Notes: generated by a model not told the origin, from the letters alone. DNA of 64,000 nt from Paenibacillus sp. JZ16 (GCF_015326965.1 NZ_CP017659.1:7143001-7207000), one strand, 5' to 3'; shown: positions 1 to 9,236, counted from the stretch's first letter. Program-made: numbers and translations.

Positions 1-1
1 G

Positions 2-391
2 CCCTCGGAATCGGAAAAGGTGAAGGAACGGCTGCACTGGTTTGAAAAGGTTGGCGTGTATATGGAGTTTTTTGGCGGTCATACCTTCCTGGTGCGCTCC
101 CATCCGTTCTGGTTCCCCAAGGGCGACGAGAAGGCCATTATCGAAGAGATGGCTGAATGGGTGTTGAGCGAACGCAATATCGATATCGCCAAGCTGAGAG
201 AAACCTCGTCGATCATGTGTTCCTGCAAGGCTTCCATCAAAGCCAATCAGAAGCTGACGGAGCAGGAGGCGATGACGTTGATACAGCGTTTGGGCGCCTG
301 CCGGCAGCCATACACATGTCCGCATGGACGACCGATTGTGGTTTCCTTCTCGGCTTATGATTTGGAGAAAATGTTTAAGCGCGTTATGTAA
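2..391 (+). CDS. mutL: DNA mismatch repair protein MutL, C-terminal fragment
   Basis: This reading frame is open from the left edge, so only the last 129 codons are present. MutL is the nicking endonuclease and coordinator of mismatch repair. The fragment carries the conserved metal-site motifs of the MutL C-terminal domain: SCKASIK, then ACRQPYTCPHGRP, which combines the ACR and CPHGRP motifs of endonuclease-type MutL. The DQHA endonuclease motif would lie to the left, outside the window. Its position just upstream of miaA and hfq matches the usual mutS-mutL-miaA-hfq cluster of Bacillota. The stop is 17 bases before the next gene, so both are probably co-transcribed. Confidence 0.93.
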   Translation, partial: PSESEKVKERLHWFEKVGVYMEFFGGHTFLVRSHPFWFPKGDEKAIIEEMAEWVLSERNIDIAKLRETSSIMCSCKASIKANQKLTEQEAMTLIQRLGACRQPYTCPHGRPIVVSFSAYDLEKMFKRVM

Positions 392-408
392 CAGCAAGGA
401 GGACCTTC

Positions 409-1188
409 ATGATAATAACAACTGGAGAAGCGGAAGCGCCGGACATTGTGGAGCGCGCGATAAGTTTAGCCCGGGAAACCGGCTGCCGTTATGTCCAGCG
501 CGGCGGTCATTCATTGCGAAAATTAGCACGCAGGTCCGGAGATGACGACGTGTTGGTCGTACTCAACGGACATGTACGTCTTAGCGGACCGGACGGCTCG
601 GTCATGGAATTTCATCCGAGCATGGGGTTTGTCCGATTGAAACGCGTACTGAGCGGAAAACCCGATCCCATGCTGGAGGCTTCCGGAATGGAGGAAGGGG
701 ATTCCGTACTGGATTGTACGGCGGGGCTTGGAGCCGACTCCCTGGTATTTTCGGGCAAAGGCGGCCCGAACAGTCGGATCACTGCTCTGGAAAGCTCGCT
801 TCCCTTGTATGCGCTGCTGAAAGAAGGGCTTCGGACCTATGAAAGCCATCTGGAGGCCAGTGATCAGGCGATGAGGCGAATCGAGGTCAGGCACAGCCAT
901 CACTTGGATTATTTGAAGTCGCTGCCGGACCGGAGCGTAGACATTGTTTATTTTGATCCGATGTTCCGTGAACCGATCGCCGAATCGGCTTCCATCCATC
1001 CTTTGAGACATTATGCAAACGGGGAGCCGCTGGAAATGGAAAGTGTGAGAGAAGCGGTCAGGGTCGCGCGCAAAACCGTTGTCATGAAGGAAGCGCGATC
1101 CAGCGGAGAGTTTGAACGGCTTGGCTTTACATTGCCTGAACGGGGAAAATCGAAAATAACGTACGGAGTGATTTCCATTGACAGTTGA
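409..1188 (+). CDS. Class I SAM-dependent methyltransferase, RsmJ-like
   Basis: A 259-residue protein with a Rossmann methyltransferase fold. The SAM-binding loop reads VLDCTAGLGADSLVF (about residues 100-114), an acidic residue follows in ITALES, and the motif VDIVYFDPMFREP (about 184-196) resembles the DPMF motif of RsmJ, the 16S rRNA guanine N2 methyltransferase. This suggests an RNA substrate, but the target is inferred. The start has a good ribosome binding site (AAGGAGG, about 399-405). The gene lies between mutL and miaA and overlaps miaA by 11 bases, so it belongs to the same operon. Confidence 0.8.
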   Translation: MIITTGEAEAPDIVERAISLARETGCRYVQRGGHSLRKLARRSGDDDVLVVLNGHVRLSGPDGSVMEFHPSMGFVRLKRVLSGKPDPMLEASGMEEGDSVLDCTAGLGADSLVFSGKGGPNSRITALESSLPLYALLKEGLRTYESHLEASDQAMRRIEVRHSHHLDYLKSLPDRSVDIVYFDPMFREPIAESASIHPLRHYANGEPLEMESVREAVRVARKTVVMKEARSSGEFERLGFTLPERGKSKITYGVISIDS

Positions 1189-2125
1189 AACCAAACCGAA
1201 ACTGCTCGTTCTTATAGGACCGACAGCTGTAGGTAAAACCAAAATGAGCATTGAAATTGCGAAGGAATTCGGATGTGAGATTATCTCGGGCGATTCGATG
1301 CAGGTATACCGGGGAATGGATATCGGAACAGCCAAAATTTCAGTCGAAGAAATGGAAGGCGTCCCCCATCATCTCATTGACATTCACGAGCCCGATCACC
1401 CCTATTCGGTAGCCGAATTTCAAGAGCAAAGCCAAAGGCTCATTACGGAGATCACGCAGCGGGGAAAACTTCCGTTCATTGTTGGCGGAACCGGCCTTTA
1501 TGTGGAGTCGGTGTGCTACGGCTATCAGTTTAGCGAGACCGGAGCGGATGAAGTTTTTAGGGAAGAGCAGTTCCGCTATGCCAATGAACACGGAGCCGAG
1601 GCTCTTCATCAAAAATTGGCAGAGGTTGATCCTGAAACGGCCGAACGGCTTCACCCTAATGACCTACGCCGGGTCGTTCGTGCTTTAGAAATATACCATA
1701 TGACCGGCGTCCCACTTTCGGCCCAACTGGCGCCCCAAACCAAGCAATCTCCCTATGACTTATGCTTGGTCGGTTTGACAATGGACAGGCAAATGCTATA
1801 TAACCGTATTGAAGAGCGAATTGATCTTATGCTGAGCCAGGGACTTGTTGATGAGGTGGCGGCGCTCATGGACAAAGGGTTCGCTCCGGGACTTGTATCC
1901 ATGCAAGGGTTGGGTTATAAGGAAATCGTTTCATACCTTAGCGGAGAATTCAGCTACGAGGAGGCCGTCGTGCTGCTCAAGCGCGATACACGCCGATTCG
2001 CTAAGCGGCAGCTATCTTGGTTTCGCCACATGAAGGACATCGAGTGGGTAGACGTCACCGACTCGGGAAATTTTTCTGCAAACTATCAAAAAATCCGTGC
2101 TATAATAGCAGGAAAGTTTCACTGA
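1178..2125 (+). CDS. miaA: tRNA dimethylallyltransferase MiaA
   Basis: MiaA transfers a dimethylallyl group from DMAPP to A37 of tRNAs that read UNN codons. The 315-residue length is typical. The P-loop GPTAVGKT lies at residues 14-21, followed by SGDSMQVYRGMDIGTAK, the family's substrate-binding motif, and GGTGLYV. The start is a TTG preceded by CGGAG (1164-1168) and lies inside the end of the methyltransferase gene, which suggests translational coupling. hfq follows, as in many bacteria. Confidence 0.96.
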   Translation: MTVETKPKLLVLIGPTAVGKTKMSIEIAKEFGCEIISGDSMQVYRGMDIGTAKISVEEMEGVPHHLIDIHEPDHPYSVAEFQEQSQRLITEITQRGKLPFIVGGTGLYVESVCYGYQFSETGADEVFREEQFRYANEHGAEALHQKLAEVDPETAERLHPNDLRRVVRALEIYHMTGVPLSAQLAPQTKQSPYDLCLVGLTMDRQMLYNRIEERIDLMLSQGLVDEVAALMDKGFAPGLVSMQGLGYKEIVSYLSGEFSYEEAVVLLKRDTRRFAKRQLSWFRHMKDIEWVDVTDSGNFSANYQKIRAIIAGKFH

Positions 2126-2178
2126 AATCTTGAATATATTTTCAAAACAATCTAAATGAACCATTGGGGGTACGGCTA

Positions 2179-2418
2179 ATGAACAAGTCCATTAACATCC
2201 AAGACACGTTCTTGAACCAACTGCGCAAAGAGAACATTCCGGCCACGGTATACCTTACAAACGGCTTTCAGATCCGTGGAACGATCAAAGCTTTTGACAA
2301 TTTTACCATCGTGATTGACAGCGACGGCCGTCAGCAAATGGTGTACAAGCATGCTATCTCCACGTTCATGCCGCAGCGTAATGTGTCCCTGATGCAGGAT
2401 AACAGCAGCGATCAATAG
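2179..2418 (+). CDS. hfq: RNA chaperone Hfq
   Basis: Hfq is a hexameric Sm-like RNA chaperone that helps small RNAs pair with messages. The 79-residue protein has the Sm1 region ([34 protein letters not shown]) and the Sm2 region with the YKHAIST motif. I chose the ATG at 2179 over an upstream in-frame TTG at 2164 because GGGGG (2166-2170) is well spaced and the protein then starts MNKSINIQ like its relatives. The C-terminal tail is short, as usual in Bacillota. Confidence 0.97.
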   Translation: MNKSINIQDTFLNQLRKENIPATVYLTNGFQIRGTIKAFDNFTIVIDSDGRQQMVYKHAISTFMPQRNVSLMQDNSSDQ

Positions 2419-2514
2419 ATTTTAGAATGGTTTTATAAAGAGCAGAATCATACCGTCAACTGATTAATTTGAAACTTTTTGGTTTATAATTCGTTTAGCT
2501 TATAAGGAGTGCAG

Positions 2515-2545
2515 AGAGCAACCTGAGAAGGTTGTTCTTTTCTTT
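2515..2545 (+). terminator. Intrinsic terminator after hfq
   Basis: A 10-bp stem (AGAGCAACCT with AGGTTGTTCT, one G-U pair), a GAGA loop and a T-rich tail (TTTCTTT). It lies between hfq and the penicillin-binding protein gene, and probably ends the mutL-miaA-hfq transcript. Confidence 0.7.
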
Positions 2546-2604
2546 CCGAGGCATGACTTAAAGTCAGAAGGCTTGATCCCGCAAGGGAGTAAGGAGGGGG
2601 ACAA

Positions 2605-5301
2605 ATGGCTGGAAAAGATAATCAGATGTCACGGTTGAATAAAAACAAAGACAACTCGAAGACATCCAAAACCACGAAACCGAATGCGAAGAAGAAAAAG
2701 GGCAAGGGAAAGCGAATCGCGTGGGCGTTGTTTTTCACGGCCGTCATTGCGATCTTCTGTGCGCTTGCAGGTTATTTGTTCATCCTGATCAGCGGTGAAA
2801 AGCTGCTGGAGCAGAATCAGGATAAATTGACCGCATACGGTACTTCCAAGGTATATGACCGTAATGGCGCGCTGATGGGCGAACTATCCCTCCAGAAGAG
2901 TGATCCCGTGAAGTACGAGGATATTCCTGAGAAATTGATACAAGCATTCATTGCAACAGAAGATAAACGGTTCATGGAGCACAACGGCGTGGACATGTGG
3001 TCGATCGGCCGCGCAGCGGTAAAGGATATCATGGCCCGTTCCATGGTTGAAGGCGGAAGCACGATCACACAGCAGCTGGCGAAGAATATATTCTTGACCA
3101 GGGATAAAACCTTCTTCCGGAAGGCGACGGAAATGTCGATCGCGCTGGCGCTTGAGCGTCAGCACAGCAAACAGGAAATTATCGAGATGTATTTAAACCG
3201 GATTAACTTCGGAGGACCTTATTACGGCATCAAAGCCGCATCCGAGCGTTATTTCGGCAAGTCGGATCTGAACAAGCTGGATTTATGGGAAATGGCGACA
3301 CTTGCGGCAATGCCGAAGGGACCGTCCCGATATAATCCGCTTAAGAATCCTGACCTCTCCAAAGAGCGTCGTGCGGTCGTATTGACCCTGATGGAACAGC
3401 AGGGGTATATCACGGCCGAAGAGGCAGCGGAAGCCAAAAAAGTGGACTATGCTTATACACCGCCTGAAAGACAGCAGAAATATACAGCGTTTATCGATTA
3501 TGTCATGGAAGAGGCAGAAGAGAAGTGGGGCCTTACCGAGGACGACGTTAACATCGGCGGTTATCAGATTTACACCACGATGGACGTGAATGCCCAGACG
3601 GCAATGGAAGAAGAGTTCAAGAATCCGGAAAACTTTGAAGAAAGTCCGGACGACGTGCCGGTTGAAGGTTCTATGGTCATCATAAACCAGGAAACCGGCG
3701 GTATCGTCGCCATGTCCGGTGGACGGGAATATACGCGCGGCGGGTTCAGCCGGGCTACCGACAGCCGTCGTCAGCCGGGATCCGCCTTGAAGCCGATTGT
3801 ATCGTATGCACCGGCGCTGGAATCCGGGAAGTTTACGAAGGACTCCAGATTAAGTAATAAAAAGCAATGTTTTGGCAGCAATTACTGTCCGAACAACCTG
3901 CACGGTTACTCGGAGACCATTGGCATGCCGGAAGCGATTCAGCGTTCCGAGAACATTCCGGCCGTATGGCTGTTGAACCAAATCGGCGTAAAAGCCGGAT
4001 TCGAGTTTGCACAGAGTCTCGGCATCAAGATGACCGAAGGCGATGCGAACTTATCCCTGGCCCTCGGCGGAATGGATACAGGTACGAACACATTTGAGAT
4101 GGCACAGGCTTTCAGCGCTTTTGCCAATGGCGGAGAATTTAAAGAGGCTTTTGCGATCAAACAGATTAAGGATAACAAAGGCAAGGTTGTGCATGAGAAT
4201 AAAGGCAGCAAAGGGAAGCGCGTAATGAGTGCTTCGACGGCTTCGCAAATGACAGACATGATGAAGCGCGTCGTAGAGGACGGAACGGGTAGAAATGCTC
4301 GAATCAGCCGTCCGGTAGCCGGTAAGACCGGAACCACGCAGAGCGGCTATAAGGGCGTCAGCTCAAACCGCGACGTATGGTTTGTCGGATATACGCCGGA
4401 GTTAACGGCAGCTGTATGGATGGGTTATGACAACCCTGACCGGCAGCATCTGCTGAAACGAAGCAGTTCGATCTCGGCTTCCCTATGGGGCAAAGTAATG
4501 GAGAAGGCGGTTCAGGGATATGAAGCCAAGAGCTTCCCGAGTACCGAGCCGGTACAGCCGCCTGTAGAAGAAACGACATTAACTGCAGTCAGCGGTTTGA
4601 CGGGCTCCTATAACGGGGAGACTCAGACTGTATCACTGAGCTGGAATCCGGTTCACGGCAACATTCAATACCGCGTGTACCGTAAGGAAACGTCGGAATC
4701 GGAATACACCCGCATTCTCGATTCCTTGGGAGGAACCGCTATCGAGGATATGAGTGCGATGGAAGGTTTGACTTACGATTATTATGTGACGGCCTTCGAT
4801 CCATCAACCGGCGATGAGTCGGAACCTTCGAACATTTTGCAAATCGTGGCTGTATCCGAGGAATTGCCGCCTGAGGATCTGGAACCCGATCCGGGGGACA
4901 TTCAGGAACCGCCTCCGGTTGATGAAGGTGACAACGGAGCTGGCAATGAGTTCCCTCCTGGAAATGAGAATGGCAACGGGAACGGCAACGGTAATGGCGA
5001 GCCAGGCAATGGGAATGGTGAAGGCCCAGGCAATGGCAACGGAAATGGTAACGGTAACGGTAACGGTAACGGTAACGGTAATGGAACAAATCCTCCTGAC
5101 AATGGAAACGGGGCCGGGAATGGCCAAGATGGTCAATTTCCTGGCGATGGATCGGATGGCTCGGGAGATGGATCTAACAATGGCGACACAGGCACTGGAG
5201 GAACCGACACCGATTCGGGCAATATTCCTACGGTACCGGGAACCATTGTGGAGCCGTCGGATCCGGTTGACGGATCTGACGAGTCCCAGGACAGCCCATA
5301 A
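2605..5301 (+). CDS. Class A penicillin-binding protein (PBP1A family) with FN3 domain and Gly/Asn-rich tail
   Basis: A bifunctional murein synthase of 898 residues. A charged Lys-rich cytoplasmic tail (about 1-37) is followed by one membrane segment (about 38-63), then the GT51 glycosyltransferase domain (ATEDKRFMEHNGVD, EGGSTITQQLAKN, EIYLNRINFG-like), then the transpeptidase domain with active Ser393 in RQPGSALKP, RSEN and the AGKTGTT box. Past about residue 645 comes a fibronectin type III-like domain and then about 170 residues of low-complexity sequence dominated by Gly-Asn pairs and acidic/Pro stretches. The tail is extracellular and may span or bind the wall. The start follows AAGGAGGGGG. 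The protein is longer than classic PBP1A because of the FN3 and tail. Confidence 0.95.
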   Translation: MAGKDNQMSRLNKNKDNSKTSKTTKPNAKKKKGKGKRIAWALFFTAVIAIFCALAGYLFILISGEKLLEQNQDKLTAYGTSKVYDRNGALMGELSLQKSDPVKYEDIPEKLIQAFIATEDKRFMEHNGVDMWSIGRAAVKDIMARSMVEGGSTITQQLAKNIFLTRDKTFFRKATEMSIALALERQHSKQEIIEMYLNRINFGGPYYGIKAASERYFGKSDLNKLDLWEMATLAAMPKGPSRYNPLKNPDLSKERRAVVLTLMEQQGYITAEEAAEAKKVDYAYTPPERQQKYTAFIDYVMEEAEEKWGLTEDDVNIGGYQIYTTMDVNAQTAMEEEFKNPENFEESPDDVPVEGSMVIINQETGGIVAMSGGREYTRGGFSRATDSRRQPGSALKPIVSYAPALESGKFTKDSRLSNKKQCFGSNYCPNNLHGYSETIGMPEAIQRSENIPAVWLLNQIGVKAGFEFAQSLGIKMTEGDANLSLALGGMDTGTNTFEMAQAFSAFANGGEFKEAFAIKQIKDNKGKVVHENKGSKGKRVMSASTASQMTDMMKRVVEDGTGRNARISRPVAGKTGTTQSGYKGVSSNRDVWFVGYTPELTAAVWMGYDNPDRQHLLKRSSSISASLWGKVMEKAVQGYEAKSFPSTEPVQPPVEETTLTAVSGLTGSYNGETQTVSLSWNPVHGNIQYRVYRKETSESEYTRILDSLGGTAIEDMSAMEGLTYDYYVTAFDPSTGDESEPSNILQIVAVSEELPPEDLEPDPGDIQEPPPVDEGDNGAGNEFPPGNENGNGNGNGNGEPGNGNGEGPGNGNGNGNGNGNGNGNGNGTNPPDNGNGAGNGQDGQFPGDGSDGSGDGSNNGDTGTGGTDTDSGNIPTVPGTIVEPSDPVDGSDESQDSP
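4967..5085 (+). repeat. Tandem GGNAAY hexamer repeat in the PBP tail
   Basis: A degenerate hexamer array encodes repeated Gly-Asn. Its core, 5047-5076, is five perfect copies of GGTAAC followed by one GGTAAT. The unit is six bases, so gain or loss of copies keeps the frame and only changes tail length. Confidence 0.85.
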
Positions 5302-5310
5302 TGAATTTGA

Positions 5311-5345
5311 AAGCCTCCGCATGATTGCGGAGGCTTCTTTGTTTT
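5311..5345 (+). terminator. Intrinsic terminator after the PBP gene
   Basis: A perfect 11-bp stem (AAGCCTCCGCA with TGCGGAGGCTT), a TGAT loop and a T-rich tail just after the PBP stop codon. Confidence 0.9.
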
Positions 5346-5400
5346 GAGTGTGAAACCCAAATGTGGTAAGCTGGGAATACGAATGGGGAGGAAAAGTTCC

Positions 5401-5958
5401 ATGAAACGTAAATTCGGAGATCGGGCGAACTGGCGCCGTATCACCCGCCGGCACTTCACTTCCCGGTATGTGGAATGTGAGCAATTTACAGGGTATCTCA
5501 CGTTATATACCATATATGGCCTGAAAGAACCGTTGTGGAAGACGTATGGCCGTCATACTTACCGAATCGCGGACAAAGGTTATTCATGGCTGCAGTATTA
5601 TCCGAAGGACAGCCATTTCATCGTGACAGCCATGTTTGATGACAAACGAAATATTGTTCAATGGTACATCGATATTTGCAAGAAACAAGGGGTAACGGAT
5701 CAGGGTGTCCCTTGGTTTGATGATCTGTATTTGGACGTTGTTGTCGTCAAAAATGGTGAAGTGTTCTTGCTGGATGAAGATGAGCTTGAGGATGCCTTAG
5801 GGCGGAATGACATTACGCGGGATGATTACAGGCTTGCCAAGGTGACCGCGCGGAATCTGCTTCGGGCCATCGACGCGCATGAATTCCCTTACTTTATGAT
5901 GTCTCTGAAGCATCGCGACCAGTTATTTCATAACGGAGAGTTCAGGAGGAAGAAATAA
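5401..5958 (+). CDS. DUF402 family protein (possible nucleoside di/triphosphatase)
   Basis: A 185-residue soluble protein of the DUF402 family, some members of which hydrolyse nucleoside di- and triphosphates. The central part has the family's pattern: aromatic-rich YGRHTYRIADKGYSWLQYY, then WYIDIC and PWFDDLYLDVVV, where the Asp/Glu residues would bind metal, then LDEDELEDAL. The start at 5401 follows GGGAGGAAAAG, and an in-frame start further upstream would overlap the terminator and lacks a binding site. It overlaps the DUF218 gene by one base (TAATG), so the two are translated together. Activity is inferred from the family. Confidence 0.82.
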   Translation: MKRKFGDRANWRRITRRHFTSRYVECEQFTGYLTLYTIYGLKEPLWKTYGRHTYRIADKGYSWLQYYPKDSHFIVTAMFDDKRNIVQWYIDICKKQGVTDQGVPWFDDLYLDVVVVKNGEVFLLDEDELEDALGRNDITRDDYRLAKVTARNLLRAIDAHEFPYFMMSLKHRDQLFHNGEFRRKK

Positions 5959-6611
5959 TGCGTCAGGAAATACATAAGAGTCTGCCACGAGCAGGCACTA
6001 AGAAGAGAGCATGGTATCGGAGAGGGATGATTACCCTGCTCTCTCTCGTTGTTCTTGGAGTGCTCTGGTCAGGTTATGCATATTGGAAGATCGAAAGCGC
6101 CGTCAGCAGTCCGTCGGAAAAGGCGGATGTCGGCATCATCTTGGGCGCTTCCATGTGGGGAGATCAGCCAAGTCCTGGGCTTCGCGAACGGCTTGAGCAT
6201 GCACTGGTTGAATACCATGCAGGCCGTTTTGATACCTTCATCGTTTCTGGCGGCCTTGATAAGCCCGGGTATCCATTTACCGAAGCCGAAGGGATGAGAA
6301 ATTTCTTGGTCGACGCGGGCGTACCCGAGGAACAAATCTTCCTGGAGAACGAAGCTACGAGCACTTACGAGAATTTGCTCTTCAGCCAAGCAATAATGGA
6401 GGAGCATGGGTGGAAAACCGCCATTATAGTAACCCATGACTATCACGGGACGAGGGCGATGGAGGTTGCGACAACCCTTGGTTATGATCGTCCTTCTATA
6501 TCGCTGACGGAATCTACCGTTTTGCCGATGGCCAAACACAAGTCTAGGGAAGTGCTGGCGTATACGAAATGGACGGCCGATCGGCTGTTGATCGCCATGG
6601 GTGTCCTATGA
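5958..6611 (+). CDS. YdcF/SanA-like DUF218 membrane protein
   Basis: A 217-residue protein with a basic N-terminus, one membrane segment (about 24-44, LLSLVVLGVLWSGYAYW) and an extracellular DUF218 domain. The domain shows VGIILGASMWGDQPSPGLRERL, FIVSGG, GVPEEQIFLENEATSTYENL and IIVTHDYHGTRAMEVA, which match the ElyC/SanA/YdcF family linked to envelope precursor handling and drug sensitivity. The exact reaction is not established. It is coupled to the DUF402 gene by a one-base overlap. Confidence 0.87.
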   Translation: MRQEIHKSLPRAGTKKRAWYRRGMITLLSLVVLGVLWSGYAYWKIESAVSSPSEKADVGIILGASMWGDQPSPGLRERLEHALVEYHAGRFDTFIVSGGLDKPGYPFTEAEGMRNFLVDAGVPEEQIFLENEATSTYENLLFSQAIMEEHGWKTAIIVTHDYHGTRAMEVATTLGYDRPSISLTESTVLPMAKHKSREVLAYTKWTADRLLIAMGVL

Positions 6612-6693
6612 GGACGAAACTTCTAATAAGCAGGCTGTAAATAGAATACATTGGAATAGATAGTCAGCCCTTTGGATAAAGAGGTGAGGAGCA

Positions 6694-7677
6694 ATGAACG
6701 GGCGTGTAACGGCCGCTAACGGCCGATCTGAAGGACGGCCATCCAGGCAGATTAATGTCGTGCTCCGCAGCGCGGAACCTCCACTCATCAGCAGTGCGGT
6801 TCCGGAACGCGAACCGGCCCCTTCGCCAAACCCTGTTTCCCAGCACAGTCTATTCCAGGAAATACAGAAAGAGCTAGATCAACTGGTAGGTCTTGAACAA
6901 ATCAAAGACTTGGTATTTGAAATCTATGCTTTGCTTCAAGTGGCCCAGATGCGTTCGGAAGCAGGCTTATTAAGCGGCGGTCATGTGTACCATATGATTT
7001 TTAAAGGAAATCCCGGAACAGGGAAAACAACAGTCGCCCGTATCGTGGCAAAGCTGTTTCAGAAGATGGGCGTGCTTAATAAGGGTCATCTGGTCGAAGT
7101 GGAACGGGCGGACCTCGTAGGTGAATATATCGGTCACACGGCACAAAAGACCAGAGAGCTGGTTAAAAAAGCGCTTGGAGGGATCCTGTTCATCGACGAG
7201 GCTTACAGTTTGGCGCGCGGTGGCGAGAAGGATTTTGGCAAGGAAGCGATCGATACGCTGGTCAAGGCGATGGAGGATCATAAAAACCAGTTCATTCTTA
7301 TTCTGGCAGGCTACAGTGATGAGATTGATTTTTTTATGGATTCGAATCCCGGCCTGTATTCCCGTTTTCCGATCCAGATGGACTTCCCGGATTACAATCT
7401 GGATCAATTGATACAGATTTCGGAGCTGATGGCGAAGGAGAGGGATTATATCTTGATGCCACAGTCGCTGAGCAAGCTCAAGGAACACCTGCAGATGGAG
7501 AAGGATCACGGACTGCACGCCTTTAGTAATGCGCGTTATGTACGGAATGTCATCGAGAAATCGATAAGGAATCAATCGGTTCGGCTGCTGAATCAGTACG
7601 TAACCGGTAATCCCGGCAAGCTGGAGCTTATGACCCTGCGGCCGGAGGACTTTAAGTTAAACGGAAAAATACAATGA
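6694..7677 (+). CDS. spoVK: Stage V sporulation protein K (SpoVK), CbbX-type AAA+ ATPase
   Basis: A 327-residue AAA+ ATPase. After a variable 50-residue leader come the Walker A GNPGTGKTT, Walker B ILFIDEAYSL, and the pore and sensor region FPIQMDFPDYN. In B. subtilis SpoVK acts in the mother cell in late spore maturation. Its place directly before hflX is the same as in B. subtilis, which supports the name. The start follows GAGGTGAGGAG. I cannot pick out a sigma-E promoter with confidence in the 82-base upstream gap. Confidence 0.9.
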   Translation: MNGRVTAANGRSEGRPSRQINVVLRSAEPPLISSAVPEREPAPSPNPVSQHSLFQEIQKELDQLVGLEQIKDLVFEIYALLQVAQMRSEAGLLSGGHVYHMIFKGNPGTGKTTVARIVAKLFQKMGVLNKGHLVEVERADLVGEYIGHTAQKTRELVKKALGGILFIDEAYSLARGGEKDFGKEAIDTLVKAMEDHKNQFILILAGYSDEIDFFMDSNPGLYSRFPIQMDFPDYNLDQLIQISELMAKERDYILMPQSLSKLKEHLQMEKDHGLHAFSNARYVRNVIEKSIRNQSVRLLNQYVTGNPGKLELMTLRPEDFKLNGKIQ

Positions 7678-7798
7678 TTTTAAGCTTGTCTTCGAACATA
7701 ATGAAGGGGTAGCGCTGCTTTCTTTGGATCATAATGTTTATTGCGGGCAGCAGCGGTTAGTTAAATTAGGAGACGTAATGTTAGAAGGAGTTGGCTAT

Positions 7799-9091
7799 AT
7801 GACAAATATAACGCATGATACCCGGACAGAGATCGAAGATAAAGCCGTTTTGGTCAGTTTGGTGACGGATGCGGTTAAACGCTCGGGAATAAACCCGGAA
7901 CACTCGCTCCAGGAGTTGGTTCAGCTTGCTGAAACCGCAGGAGTGGAGGTGCTGGATGTCATTACGCAGAATCGCGAAGTTCCGGATTCCAAGTGGTTTA
8001 TCGGCAAAGGAAAGGTCGAAGAGCTGCGCATGGCCATTGATGGCTTGGGCGCAACAACGGCCATATTTGATCAGGAATTATCCGGTGCGCAAGTTCGGAA
8101 TCTGGAAGAAACGCTCGATGTAAAAATTATCGACCGGACTCAATTGATACTGGATATTTTCGCTCAGCGGGCGAAGACCCGTGAGGGGATTATCCAGGTG
8201 GAATTAGCGCAGCTTACTTATTTGCTCCCGCGGTTGTCGGGACATGGCAAGAACCTGTCCAGGCTAGGAGCAGGGATCGGGACACGCGGACCGGGGGAGA
8301 GCAAGCTTGAAACCGACCGCAGGCATATTCGGGACAGAATCAGCGACCTAAAGCGGCAGCTGGATGAAGTCACCCGGCACCGGACGCTCCACCGGGAGCG
8401 CCGGAAGAAGAGCGGGGCCGTGCAGGTTGCTCTCGTCGGTTATACCAATGCCGGGAAGTCGACATTGTTGAACCGTTTAACGGCAGCAGACGTATATATT
8501 GAAAATCAATTGTTTGCTACGCTGGATCCCACTTCGCGCGTGCTGGAGCTTCCGAGCGGCAAAGAAGTCGTCCTTACGGATACCGTAGGATTTATCCAGA
8601 ACCTTCCTCACGATCTGGTAGCGGCGTTCCGTGCGACGCTGGAAGAAGCCAACGAAGCCGATCTGATCCTTCATGTGGTAGATGCTTCTTCGCCTATGCG
8701 GGACGAACAGATGGCTGTCGTTCAATCCATCCTCCAGGATCTGGGGGCAGCGGATAAACCGCAGATCGTTCTGTTTAACAAAAAGGATGCTTGTGAGCCG
8801 GGCCAGCTGGAAATGCTGCCGACGGGGGATGGACAATTAAAGATCAGCGCGTATGAGGATCAGGATTTGGAAACGGTACGCGAAGCGATTCAGGACCAGC
8901 TGTCCGGAGGGAACGTGACGTTCCGGATTCCGGCTGACCGCGGAGATCTGAATTCGGTTGTATACCGTGTCGGAGATGTGCTGGAGCAGTCTTTTGATGA
9001 GAATGATATCCTCTATGAGGTTCGGATCAATAAAGCGGATTATGAGAAAATGGGTTATTTGCTCCATGATTACGTTCAGAATGGATCTTAG
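7799..9091 (+). CDS. hflX: Ribosome-associated GTPase HflX
   Basis: HflX is a GTPase that binds the 50S subunit and can split stalled ribosomes. Domains in order are the N-terminal HflX domain (VLDVITQNREVPDSKWFIG, GPGESKLETDRR) and the G domain with GYTNAGKSTL, DTVGFIQNLP and NKKD. I chose the ATG at 7799 because AGAAGGAG (7783-7790) is best placed, giving 430 residues. An in-frame ATG at 7778 also has AGGAG upstream and cannot be excluded. It sits between spoVK and the ynbB-like gene as in B. subtilis. Confidence 0.95.
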   Translation: MTNITHDTRTEIEDKAVLVSLVTDAVKRSGINPEHSLQELVQLAETAGVEVLDVITQNREVPDSKWFIGKGKVEELRMAIDGLGATTAIFDQELSGAQVRNLEETLDVKIIDRTQLILDIFAQRAKTREGIIQVELAQLTYLLPRLSGHGKNLSRLGAGIGTRGPGESKLETDRRHIRDRISDLKRQLDEVTRHRTLHRERRKKSGAVQVALVGYTNAGKSTLLNRLTAADVYIENQLFATLDPTSRVLELPSGKEVVLTDTVGFIQNLPHDLVAAFRATLEEANEADLILHVVDASSPMRDEQMAVVQSILQDLGAADKPQIVLFNKKDACEPGQLEMLPTGDGQLKISAYEDQDLETVREAIQDQLSGGNVTFRIPADRGDLNSVVYRVGDVLEQSFDENDILYEVRINKADYEKMGYLLHDYVQNGS

Positions 9092-9106
9092 TCATAGGTA
9101 GGAAAT

Positions 9107-9140
9107 GCAATATAAGCCCCTGTACAGGGGCTTATATTGC
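9107..9140. repeat. Perfect 34-bp palindrome between hflX and the ynbB-like gene
   Basis: Two 17-base arms, GCAATATAAGCCCCTGT and its exact reverse complement, join without a spacer. No T-run follows on either side, so it is not a textbook terminator, although an RNA hairpin could still end or protect the hflX message. Confidence 0.85.
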
Positions 9141-9236
9141 GTGTTCAGGGCGGCTCGAGGTGGATGAGTTCTATGCAACAAAAATATATGTTAAGATGTG
9201 AGACATCATGTGTATAAGAGGAGAGAGCAGTTAGTC

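Noticed and set aside
523..1335. 270-codon minus-strand frame opposite the methyltransferase and miaA
   Set aside because: Antisense shadow of two well-supported genes; composition is not protein-like and no binding site is present.
2469..2490. Promoter TTGAAA/TATAAT upstream of the PBP gene
   Set aside because: The two boxes are only 10 bases apart; no other -35 fits the TATAAT well.
4804..5484. Minus-strand frame with Pro/Leu or Tyr/Arg repeats opposite the PBP tail
   Set aside because: The repeats are the reverse complement of the Gly-Asn hexamer array.
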